Positions 1 through 9,200 of a DNA stretch of 64,000 nt are shown here, piece after piece (within the stretch, counting starts at the first letter, position 1; the number at the start of each line of letters is the position of its first letter). Below the pieces are notes generated by a model that saw only the letters and a list, made by a program, of their open reading frames with translations, was not told the DNA's origin and made no database searches. Source of the DNA: Malachius bipustulatus (lineage: Eukaryota; Arthropoda; Insecta; Coleoptera; Melyridae). A program made the position numbers and the translations under genes. Where the stretch lies: the NCBI GenBank assembly GCA_910589415.1, contig OU342630.1, forward strand, positions 21,981,867 to 22,045,866. Reading direction: 5' to 3'.

Positions 1-1
1 A

Positions 2-790
2 GGCAGCGTGGAGACCGCGCTGAGAGCTGCGTTGCGGGAATTTTTCCGCCAGCAGCTTCTCGATAAACCCGACCAGGGCAAAGTGTTCAGCGTCACGAGC
101 GCCACCACTCCGCCAAACCATTTTATGCGGGGTGGCTCGTTCACGCGCTTTGCCGACTGGCGGTTTATCCATCGCGCCCGTCTCGGCTGCGTCCCGCTTA
201 ACAGCGTGGCCAGGCGCTACCGACACCATCGCGCCGGCCACACCGAGACCTGCAGGCGGTGCGGCTACGCCCAAGAGACGCTGCCGCACGTCCTGTGTCA
301 CTGTCCCCCTCACCTGAGAGCCGCCACCCTACGCCACGATGCCATTTTAGCCCGGCTGAGCAAGGCTATGCGGGTCCCCGCGGGAGCTGAGGTCAGGGTC
401 AATCGGACCGTGCCGGGTTGCGGGGAAAATCTCCGACCCGACCTGGTGGTCCTGGATCCTGCCCAACAGCGGGCCGTGATCGTAGACGTCACAGTCCCCT
501 TCGAAAACCGGTACGCCGCCTTCACGGCGGCTCGCCGAGAGAAGCGGGACAAGTACGCCGGCATCGCGGAACATCTGCGAGCCCAGGGCTTCCACGTCTT
601 CCTCGACGCTTTTATCGTCGGTGCCCTGGGTGGCTGGGACCCCGCCAACGACCTTGTCCTCGGCAGGCTCGGCATTGGGTGGCGGTACTCCAGGCTCATG
701 AGGAAGCTCATGGCGTCTGACACCATTAGGTGGAGCAGGGACATTTATGTGGAGCACATCACTGGCCGGCGGCAGTACCCGGAGCTGTAG
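2..790 (+). CDS. RLE retrotransposon ORF, C-terminal part (subfamily A)
   Basis: This open frame enters from the left edge and ends at TAG 788-790. It matches the last 262 residues of the intact E9 ORF. It holds the CCHC knuckle (C at 251 and 260, H at 287, C at 302) and the endonuclease core with RPD near 434-442 and the VDVTVP strand near 485-500. The protein would cut target DNA for target-primed reverse transcription. There is no stop inside the visible part. One difference from the other A copies is GFHVFLD in place of GYHVFLD. Whether the N-terminal part is intact cannot be seen. Confidence 0.9.
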   Translation, partial: GSVETALRAALREFFRQQLLDKPDQGKVFSVTSATTPPNHFMRGGSFTRFADWRFIHRARLGCVPLNSVARRYRHHRAGHTETCRRCGYAQETLPHVLCHCPPHLRAATLRHDAILARLSKAMRVPAGAEVRVNRTVPGCGENLRPDLVVLDPAQQRAVIVDVTVPFENRYAAFTAARREKRDKYAGIAEHLRAQGFHVFLDAFIVGALGGWDPANDLVLGRLGIGWRYSRLMRKLMASDTIRWSRDIYVEHITGRRQYPEL

Positions 791-1322
791 GGGGGAGGAG
801 ATCGAATCGGCAGGTGTTCCTGGAGCGGACCGCAATTTTTAAAGTGTTCTGGTGCTTGTAGTGTTAGTGTGTTTTATTGTACATTCATTTTTATATTATT
901 AGTTTATAAGATTAACTTTAATTTTAATCCTGACATGTATGTATTTGTATCCAGCGCTATTGTTATTGTTTTTTTATATTTTACTGTCTTTTATCTTTAT
1001 GTGACCCTTTACATCATTTCTATCTTTTTTATACAATAACTCGGGCTGTGATAACAATGAACTATTCTGTATCTGTGATATTTTTATAACATCTTTCAGT
1101 CATGCCATTTTAATTATGTGTCTTTTTATATTTTAACTGTATTGTACCTATTTATTATAACTTTTATTACACATTTTATATTTTAGACTTAGGCTAGGCT
1201 GTGATATTTTTAGTTCATTTATTGTAATAATTTACATTGTGATACCATCTCCTCTTTTGAGGCCCCCTATTGTTATATTTTAAGGATTTAATATTGTATG
1301 CAAAATTTGCTAAATAAAGTTA
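791..1322 (+). other. E0 3' UTR
   Basis: AT-rich sequence without an ORF. It holds three CTGTGATA motifs (1046, 1073, 1199), a CCTC/GAGG hairpin (1251-1262), a GCAA/TTGC hairpin (1300-1310) and AATAAA at 1313-1318, five bases before U2. There is no poly(A) tract at the junction. Confidence 0.85.
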
Positions 1323-1470
1323 ATCTGTTCTTATCAGCTTAATATCTGATACGCCCCACATGTGGGGCCAGTATATTAATCTTGTTTTTGGGACTGGACA
1401 GAGGCTCGGGGCTTGCTCCACCTCCGTCACGGGTCGGCCCGGTATTGCAGTACCGCCGGGATTGGCCCAC
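1323..1470 (+). ncRNA. U2: U2 snRNA 3' fragment 1 (partial, lacks 5' half)
   Basis: 148 bp matching U2 snRNA from about nt 39 to the 3' end. It contains the ATCAG/CTGAT stem, stem-loop IIa as a perfect 16-nt palindrome (1353-1368), the Sm site GTTTTTGG (1384-1391), stem III with GGGGCTTGCTCC, and stem IV with the TATTGCAGTACC loop. The 5' end (stem I and the GUAGUA branch-site helper) is missing, so it is not a working U2 gene. Base 70 of the fragment is G (position 1392). Confidence 0.93.
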
Positions 1471-1664
1471 TTTTTAACAATCTAAAGTGACTTTTATTAT
1501 TAATTAACACCGTCCAGTTCCATAAAAGGGAAGCGATTGAAGTACGACACGGGCTGGAGACTCCACGTCAAAATTCGGAGTCTCTAAATTCCACCATTAC
1601 CATGCCCCATAAGACGGACATCTGACCTGACACCGACACCAGTGTGCCGCAACCACCATCAAGA
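1471..1664 (+). promoter_or_regulatory. E1 leader with antisense-U2 blocks and hairpin
   Basis: AAAGTGA (1484-1490) resembles an snRNA 3' box. GTCCAGTTCC (1512-1521) is antisense to U2 fragment nt 68-77. GGGAAGCGAT (1528-1537) is antisense to the U2 5' end with one mismatch. A hairpin pairs GAGACTCC (1557-1564) with GGAGTCTC (1577-1584). Confidence 0.7.
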
Positions 1665-4600
1665 ATGAGCGACCGGGAGGACGAAGACCAGCAGCAGAAC
1701 GGTGACGGGGCCGGCAACTTATCAACGGGCGATAGCGGTGAGTACATATTAAGATATCCGCTATCGGAATCGTTCCAATGCTCGGTTTGCATGCCTGTGG
1801 AGAGAAGTTATAAACGACATGGCGACTTATCGAAACACGTCCGCCGATATCACCTCAAGACAATTAAATTTCAATGTCGCGGATGTGATTTATTATTTGA
1901 TACGATAAAGGCATGCAAACTCCACCAGAGCCGAGCATTGAACTGCAGGAACCTCGAGGCCCCACCTGCACCCGTGCCCCCGCCCGTTCCACCGGGAGCA
2001 CTTCGAATGCGCCGGCCGGCATATCATCGCCGCCGGCCCGGTTCCCCGGAGATAATTGCCCCCGCTTCTCCGCATGTTCCCGGCCCGGAGAATGTGAGGT
2101 TGTCGCCAATGGATGAACGTCCTCCCGGTTCACCACTGACACCGATGGAACAAGGGCTGCCAACAGCGGTGGTCACGACGGCTGTTATCCACCAACAACA
2201 GGAATCACCTGAGAGGCGGCGTCTCCGACCACGCATTCCGGCCGGTGCGCCCCTCGACAACATTGCAGCCGTTGGAGCCCCCGAGTCGCCCGATACAGCT
2301 CCCGCGTCCCCAGAGGCAGCATTCGGGACGCCACCTGACCATCTGGGTGGCCTTGCCTCGCCGCCGAGACCACGACGACGGCCACAGCAGCCCGAAGAGG
2401 ATGCCATCACCGTGGTGCCCGCCCCCGCAACACCAGTAGTCGCCGCACCCTCCACAACGCCACCCCGGACCGACCTCATGGAGCCAACCCTTCCTGCCCC
2501 CGAGGAAGGTCTGCCGGAGGAGAATGCGAACCAGCGGCTGTGGGTACCACGCCTCGAGGGAGTCAGCGATGCCGAGGAGTTCGAGGCCATGCTGGATGAC
2601 CTAGTCAGCGCGGTCAGAGAGGTTGCACGGCGTCGTGGAGACCAGCGAGACCGGCCGCAGCCGCAACCACCACGGCAACAAAACCGCCCCCACCAGCCGG
2701 CGACAAACCATCAACGCCGGCGGGGGCCTCGCTACGACGCCCAAGCAGCCTCCAGGATCCAAAAACTGTACCGGCAGGATCGGCCTCGAGCAGTCAGGGA
2801 AGTAGTGGAGGGTGACTCCCCTTATTGTAATATCTCTAGCCGCCGCTTATTCGATCATTTTTCCAGGGTCTGCAGCGACGGGGGAAGAGTCGCCGAGCCG
2901 GTGGTGATTCCACCCGATGTGCCCACACCGGAGCCCGTCCCGGAAGACGACACAGACCCACTGTCTGCCCCCTTTACCCCGGCCGAGGTCTGGGCGAGGC
3001 TGCGCTTCTGCAGCAACAATGCCCCCGGTCCGGACGAGATCAGATACGGCCTCTGGAAGTATTTTGATCCGGGCGCGAGGGTGTTGTGCTCAGTTTACAG
3101 CACCGTGCATCGGCTGGGGCACGTCCCAAGTCAGTGGGGAAAATCCAGGACGGTGCTCATATTCAAGAAGGGCGATAGGGACTCCGTCGATAGCTGGAGA
3201 CCCATCGCCCTGAGCAGCACCGTCGCCAAATTGTACGCCTCCGTACTGGCCCGTCGTTTGGGAGAGTGGGCTAGTCGACACGGCAGAATCTCCAAATCCC
3301 AGAAGGGATTCATGCCTGTCGACGGCTGTGCGGAGCATAACTTTATTTTGCAGGCCGCCATCATGGAGGCCAGGCGATCGCGAAAGTCTTGCTGCGTTGC
3401 GTGGCTCGACCTGACCAACGCGTTTGGCTCCATTCCGCACAGCACCATTTACCAGTCCCTCTCCTGGGCCGGTCTGGCTCCCGCCTCCATAGACTTGGTG
3501 CGGAGGCTGTACCTAAATAACACCACTGCGATCAGGTGCCAAGACGGATGGACGGAGGATATTCCGATATCTTCCGGGGTCCGCCAGGGGTGCCCACTGT
3601 CCCCCATAATTTTCAATCTCGCTCTGGAGCCGCTTCTGCGGGCTGTTCACGCTCTGGACGTGGGCTGTCCCGTTGCTTCGGAGCGCTTCGGCGTACTCGC
3701 CTACGCCGACGACCTGGCGCTCCTGGCCGGGACTCCGGAGGGACTCCAGTCGGCCCTCAACACTGCGTGCCGTTTGGCACGCGCGGCCGGCCTCCGCTTC
3801 AACCCCAAAAAATGCTCCACCCTACACGTGGATGGTGCCAATCGGGATGCCGCTCCCACCGCCTTCCATCTGTCCGGGACGCACTTAAGCGTCCTGGACC
3901 GGAACGGCGTATACAACCATCTCGGTATCCCAACCGGGCTGTACACGGCCCCGTCAGCCTTGGGAGTAGTTGATAAAATGTCTGCCTGGACCACCAGGAT
4001 TGACCAGTCACTCCTGGCTCCGTGGCAGAAATTCGACGCCATTAACACCTTCGTGCTGCCCTCGGTGGCATTCCACCTACGAAATGGCGTCGTTCCCAAG
4101 GCTGCCCTCAACGACTTCGACAAGACCTTGAAGCGTTGTGGGAAACGGTGGCTGAGCCTCCCGCAGAGAGCGAGCGTTGAGCCGCTCTACATGGACTGCC
4201 GCGCAGGGGGAATGGGCCTGATGCCGCTGGGTATACTAGCGGACATCTGCGCAGTGGCGCACGGCCATTCCCTGCTCAACTCCAACAATCTGAGCGAGCT
4301 GTGCAGGCGCATGCTGCGGGGGGTTGTGACCCGGAGGATCCGACGGGGAGCGGAGCCCAAGGACATGGCCGGCTTCCTCAACGGGGACATGAGTGGCGAC
4401 TTTATCAATGAGACGACGGACCCCAGCAACATCTGGTCCCGTCTCAGAGTCGCCACCAAGAAACTCAGGACCAAGCTGGGTCTCGAATGGGTCGCAGCAG
4501 GAGACGGCGTTCAGCTTCGGCTGAACGGGTCCCCGCTAAAAACAGGCAGCGTGGAGACCGCGCTGAGAGCTGCGTTGCGGGAATTTTTCCGCCAGCAGCT

Positions 4601-5333
4601 TCTCGATAAACCCGACCAGGGCAAAGTGTTCAGCGTTACGAGCGCCACCACTCCGCCAAACCATTTTATGCGGGGTGGCTCGTTCACGCGCTTTGCCGAC
4701 TGGCGGTTTATCCATCGCGCCCGTCTCGGCTGCGTCCCGCTTAACAGCGTGGCCAGGCGCTACCGACACCATCGCGCCGGCCACACCGAGACCTGCAGGC
4801 GGTGCGGCTACGCGCAAGAGACGCTGCCGCACGTCCTGTGTCACTGTCCCCCTCACCTGAGAGCCGCCACCCTACGCCACGATGCCATTTTAGCCCGGCT
4901 GAGCAAGGCTATGCGGGTCCCCGCGGGAGCTGAGGTCAGGGTCAATCGGACCGTGCCGGGTTGCGGGGAAAATCTCCGACCCGACCTGGTGGTCCTGGAT
5001 CCTGCCCAACAGCGGGCCGTGATCGTAGACGTCACAGTCCCCTTCGAAAACCGGTACGCCGCCTTCACGGCGGCTCGCCGAGAGAAGCGGGACAAGTACG
5101 CCGGCATAGCGGAACATCTGCGAGCCCAGGGCTACCACGTCTTCCTCGACGCTTTTATCGTCGGTGCCCTGGGTGGCTGGGACCCCGCCAACGACCTTGT
5201 CCTCGGCGGGCTCGGCATTGGGTGGCGGTACTCCAGGCTCATGAGGAAGCTCATGGCGTCTGACACCATTAGGTGGAGCAGGGACATTTATGTGGAACAC
5301 ATCGCTGGCCGGCGGCAGTACCCGGAGCTGTAG
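1665..5333 (+). CDS. Zinc-finger / reverse transcriptase / RLE protein, intact (subfamily A)
   Basis: A 1222-aa protein. I chose ATG 1665 because all copies share an MSD(R/D/E) start there; an in-frame GTG at 1644 is not conserved. Domains in order: acidic Gln-rich N-terminus; finger 1 (C39, C42, H58, H63); finger 2 (C71, C74, H87, C94); a Pro/Arg-rich linker to about residue 355; the RYDAQAASRIQKLYRQDR segment; RT with WLDL motif A, SGVRQGCPLSP motif B and YADD 680-683; thumb; CCHC (C1044, C1047, H1056, C1061); and RLE (P1106-D1107, D1122, K1141). Fingers and RLE are expected to bind and nick U2 DNA, and RT to copy the RNA. One private change is LLAGTPEG where most copies have LLARTPEG. Confidence 0.93.
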   Translation: MSDREDEDQQQNGDGAGNLSTGDSGEYILRYPLSESFQCSVCMPVERSYKRHGDLSKHVRRYHLKTIKFQCRGCDLLFDTIKACKLHQSRALNCRNLEAPPAPVPPPVPPGALRMRRPAYHRRRPGSPEIIAPASPHVPGPENVRLSPMDERPPGSPLTPMEQGLPTAVVTTAVIHQQQESPERRRLRPRIPAGAPLDNIAAVGAPESPDTAPASPEAAFGTPPDHLGGLASPPRPRRRPQQPEEDAITVVPAPATPVVAAPSTTPPRTDLMEPTLPAPEEGLPEENANQRLWVPRLEGVSDAEEFEAMLDDLVSAVREVARRRGDQRDRPQPQPPRQQNRPHQPATNHQRRRGPRYDAQAASRIQKLYRQDRPRAVREVVEGDSPYCNISSRRLFDHFSRVCSDGGRVAEPVVIPPDVPTPEPVPEDDTDPLSAPFTPAEVWARLRFCSNNAPGPDEIRYGLWKYFDPGARVLCSVYSTVHRLGHVPSQWGKSRTVLIFKKGDRDSVDSWRPIALSSTVAKLYASVLARRLGEWASRHGRISKSQKGFMPVDGCAEHNFILQAAIMEARRSRKSCCVAWLDLTNAFGSIPHSTIYQSLSWAGLAPASIDLVRRLYLNNTTAIRCQDGWTEDIPISSGVRQGCPLSPIIFNLALEPLLRAVHALDVGCPVASERFGVLAYADDLALLAGTPEGLQSALNTACRLARAAGLRFNPKKCSTLHVDGANRDAAPTAFHLSGTHLSVLDRNGVYNHLGIPTGLYTAPSALGVVDKMSAWTTRIDQSLLAPWQKFDAINTFVLPSVAFHLRNGVVPKAALNDFDKTLKRCGKRWLSLPQRASVEPLYMDCRAGGMGLMPLGILADICAVAHGHSLLNSNNLSELCRRMLRGVVTRRIRRGAEPKDMAGFLNGDMSGDFINETTDPSNIWSRLRVATKKLRTKLGLEWVAAGDGVQLRLNGSPLKTGSVETALRAALREFFRQQLLDKPDQGKVFSVTSATTPPNHFMRGGSFTRFADWRFIHRARLGCVPLNSVARRYRHHRAGHTETCRRCGYAQETLPHVLCHCPPHLRAATLRHDAILARLSKAMRVPAGAEVRVNRTVPGCGENLRPDLVVLDPAQQRAVIVDVTVPFENRYAAFTAARREKRDKYAGIAEHLRAQGYHVFLDAFIVGALGGWDPANDLVLGGLGIGWRYSRLMRKLMASDTIRWSRDIYVEHIAGRRQYPEL

Positions 5334-5877
5334 GGGGGAGGAGATCGAATCGGCAGGTGTTCCTGGAGTGGCCGCAATTTTTTAAAGTGTTCTGGTGCTT
5401 GTAGTGTTAGTGTGTTTTATTGTACATTCATTTTTTATATTATGTATTAGTTTATAAGATTAACTTTAATTTTAATCCTGTCATGTATTATATTTGTATC
5501 CAGCGCTCTTGTCATTGTTTTTTAACATTTTACTGTTTTTTTTTTTTTATCTTATGACCCTTTACATCATTTTTATCTATTTATACAATAAGTCGTGCTG
5601 TGATAATAATGAACTATACTATTCTCTGTGATATTTTTATAACACCTGCAGTCATGCCATTTTAATTATGTGTCTTTATATATTTTAATTGTACTGTCCC
5701 TATTTATTATAACTCTTATTATACATTTTATATTTTAGACTAGGCTAGACTGTATTAATTTTAGTTCATGTGATATGTAATTTTTTTAACATGTAATTAC
5801 CATCTCCTCTTTTGAGGCCCCCTATTGTTATATTTTAAGGATTTAATATTGTATGCAAAATTTGCTAAATAAAGTTA
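5334..5877 (+). other. E1 3' UTR
   Basis: AT-rich. CCTC (5806-5809) pairs with GAGG (5814-5817), GCAAAATTTGC lies at 5855-5865, and AATAAA at 5868-5873, just before U2. The GACTAGGCTAG block shared by all subfamilies is present near 5740. Confidence 0.85.
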
Positions 5878-6025
5878 ATCTGTTCTTATCAGCTTAATAT
5901 CTGATACGCCCCACATGTGGGGCCAGTATATTAATCTTGTTTTTGGGACTGGACAGAGGCTCGGGGCTTGCTCCACCTCCGTCACGGGTCGGCCCGGTAT
6001 TGCAGTACCGCCGGGATTGGCCCAC
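5878..6025 (+). ncRNA. U2: U2 snRNA 3' fragment 2 (partial)
   Basis: Identical by eye to fragment 1 over 148 bp, with G at nt 70. It joins the E1 3' UTR to the E2 leader. Confidence 0.93.
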
Positions 6026-6247
6026 TTTTTACCATCAAACAAAAGTGACGTCTTCAATTAATAACACCGTCCAGTTCCTTAAAGAGAAGCGATTTGAAAA
6101 AGTATACAACGGGCCAGAAACTCCACGACAAAATTCGGAGTTTCTGAATTTTCAATACCACGCCCCATAAGACGGACCAGCTGCACTCACCTGCAGACCT
6201 ACCTGCTTCACCAGTGACCAGTGCCAGTCAATCAGTCAACATCAACA
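6026..6247 (+). promoter_or_regulatory. E2 leader with antisense-U2 blocks and hairpin
   Basis: 3'-box-like AAAAGTGACG (6041-6050), GTCCAGTTCC (6069-6078), GAGAAGCGAT (6084-6093, exact antisense of U2 nt 1-10), and a 10-bp hairpin CAGAAACTCC (6115-6124) / GGAGTTTCTG (6137-6146). Confidence 0.7.
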
Positions 6248-9200
6248 ATGAGCGACCGGGAGGACGACGAAGACGAAGACCAGCAGCAGGACGGGGCCGG
6301 AAACTTATCAACGGGCGATAGCGGTGAGTACCTGCTGAGATATCCGCTATCGGCCTCGTTTCAGTGCTCGGTTTGCATGCCTGTCGAAAGAACTTACAAA
6401 CGACATGGAGATTTATCGAAGCACGTACGCAGATACCATCTTAAAATTATTAAATTTCAATGCCGGGGATGCGACCTGCTTTTCGACACAATAAAGGCAT
6501 GCAAACTCCATCAAAGCCGAGCACTGAATTGTAAGAACCTTGAGGCCTCACCTGCACCCGTGCCCCCGCCCGTTCCACCGGGAGCACTTAGAATGCGCCG
6601 GCCGGCATATCATCGTCGCCGGCCTGGCTCCCCGGAGGTGACCGCCACTGCTCCTCCGCATGTTCCCGGCCCGGAGGACGTGAGGTTGCCAGTAGACGAG
6701 CGTCCTCCCGCTTCACCACTGACACCAGCCGAAGAGGGGCTGCCAATCACGATAGTCACGGCGGCCGTCGTCCACCAGCGGCCAGAATCACCCCAGAGGC
6801 GGCGTCTCCGACCACGCGTTCCGGCCGGTGCGCCCCTCGACGACATGGCAGCCACCGAGTCACCCGATGAAGCCCCCGCATCCCCCGACGCAGCATTCGG
6901 CACGCCACCCGACCATCTGGGTGGCCTCGCCTCGCCATTGGGACCACGGCGACCACAACAGCTCTTCCCGGCCCGGCAGCCCGACCAGGATGACATCATC
7001 GTGGTGCCCTCCCCCGCAGCATCCTCCAGGGCGCCACCACCACCGTTCACCACGCCCCCCGCACCACCAAGGGAGGCCACTGCCCCCACCTCGCCGCCGG
7101 CTGGCCTCCGGAACGACCTCGTGGAGCCTACCCTTTCTGCTCCAGAGGAAAACCTGCCGGAGGAGAACGCTGGTCAGCGACGATGGGTGCCACGCTTCCG
7201 GCAGCTCAATAATATCGAGGACTTCGAGACCGCCCTGGAGGAGCTGATGAACACAGTCAGGGAGGCGGCGCGTGGTCGCGGAGATCGGCGAGGAGATGCA
7301 CGGCGGCAGTCACAACAACAGCCGCCGCCGCCCCCACCACCACAACAGCATCCCCGACCTCCGCGAGAGCCGAATCACCGCGCGCCGCCAGCGAGAGACC
7401 AGCGACGTCGGCGAGCACCCCGCTACGACGCCCAGGCGGCGTCGAGAATCCAGAAAATGTACCGCCAGGATAGACCGCGCGCTTTTAGGGAGGTAGCGGA
7501 GGGTAACTCCCCATACTGTGATATCTCGGGCGGCCAGTTATATAATCATTTTTTCGGGGTTTACAGCGGCGAGGGAGGAGTCGAGGAGCCAGTGATTTCC
7601 ACCGATGTCCCGGCACCCCAGCCTGCACCAGCCGACGACCGAGACCCCCTGTCTGCCCCATTTACTCCTGCCGAAGTCTGGGCCCGACTGCGATTCTGCA
7701 GTAATAACGCCCCCGGCCCAGACGAAATCAGGTACGGAGTATGGAAGTTCGTGGATCCGGGAGCCAGGATCCTGAGCTCCATCTACAACACCGTGCACCG
7801 ATTGGGGCACATACCCAGACAGTGGGGCAGGTCGAAGACGGTGCTCATTTACAAGAAGGGCGATCGGAATGCCGTGGAGAACTGGTGACCGATCGCTCTC
7901 AGCAGCACCATCGCCAAGTTGTACGCCTCCGTACAGGCCCGTCGTTTGGGAGAGTGGGCCGACCGACATGGCAGAATCTCTAAACACCAAAAGGGATTCA
8001 TGCCTGTCGACGGCTGTGCGGAACACAACTTTATTCTGCAGGCGGCCATAACAGAGGCCAAACGAACGCGGAGGTCCTGCTACGTGGCGTGGCTGGACCT
8101 GACCAATGCGTTCGGATCGATCCCGCACAGCACCATTTATCGCTCGCTCTCCTGGGCCGGCTTGGCTCCCGCCTCCATCGAACTGGTGCGGAGGCTGTAC
8201 ACCAACAACACCACGGCGATACGGTGCAGGGAGGGAACGACGGAGGAAATACCCATCCTATCTGGAGTCCGGCAGGGGTGCCCCCTCTCGCCGATCATCT
8301 TTAACCTGGCCCTTGAGCCGCTCCTGCGGGCGGTTCACTCTTTGGATGTGGGCTGTCCCGTTGCATCGGAGCGTTTCGGCGTCTTGGCATACGCCGATGA
8401 CCTTGCGCTTCTCGCCAGGACTCCAGAGGGCCTCCAGACGGCCTTGGACACGGCGTGCCGTCTGGCACGTGCGGCCGGCCTCCGTTTCAACCCCCGAAAA
8501 TGTGCCACGCTCCATGTAGATGGTGTCCACAGGGATGCCGCCCCAACCACGTTCCAACTGTCCGGAACGCAATTACGCGCCCTGGACCGGAACGGGGTCT
8601 ACGACCATCTCGGCATCCCCACCGGCGTCCACACAGCCCCGTCGGCCTTGGGAGTTTTGGAGAAAATGTCTGCCTGGACGTCCAGGATTGATGAATCACT
8701 CCTGGCCCCCTGGCAGAAGTTCGACGCCGTTAACACTTTCGTGTTACCTTCGGTGTCCTTCCATCTGCGTAACGGCGTCGTTCCCAAGGCCGCCCTCAAC
8801 GACTTCGACAAGACCCTGAAGCGTTGTGGGAAACGGTGGCTGAGCCTCCCGCAGCGAGCGAGCGTCGAGCCGCTTTATATGTCCTGCCGTGCAGGGGGAA
8901 TGGGCCTGACTCCGCTGGGCCAACTAGCGGACATATGCGCTGTGGCGCATGGCCATTCCTTGCTCAACTCACCACACCTGGGTGAGTTGTGCCGGCGGAT
9001 GCTGCGGGGGGTGGTTAGTCGGAGAATCCGACGACCAGCGGAGCCGAGAGATGTGGCCGGCTTCCTCAACGGGGACATGAGTGGCGACTTCATGAACGAG
9101 ACGACGGACCCCACCAACACCTGGTCCCGTCTCAGAGTCGCCACCAAAAAGCTTAAAACCAAGCTGGGCCTCGGATGGGTTGCAGCCGAGGGAGACGGCG

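Larger units (their letters stand above)
1..1322 (+). mobile_element. E0, subfamily A retrotransposon, 3' part
   Basis: This is the 3' end of a U2-targeted RLE non-LTR retrotransposon cut by the window start. It contains the last 262 codons and a complete 3' UTR and ends exactly at U2 fragment 1. Its 3' UTR matches that of E9 almost base for base, closer than it matches E1 or E8. Confidence 0.93.
1471..5877 (+). mobile_element. E1, subfamily A retrotransposon, full length
   Basis: A complete unit between U2 fragments 1 and 2 with leader, intact ORF and 3' UTR. Its leader closely matches that of E9, but its 3' UTR is closer to that of E8, so the copy looks mosaic. Confidence 0.93.

Noticed and set aside
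1323..1470. Functional U2 snRNA gene
   Set aside because: Stem I, the branch-site pairing region and any upstream promoter are missing from all 14 fragments.
6041..6050. GTGACGTC as a CRE-type promoter element
   Set aside because: It is absent from subfamily A (GTGACTTT or GTGGTTTT) and is better explained as a U2 3' box remnant.
6026..6247. HDV-like ribozyme at the element 5' end, as in R2
   Set aside because: I could not build the nested double pseudoknot from the leader. Only a simple hairpin is supported. A dedicated structure search would be needed.
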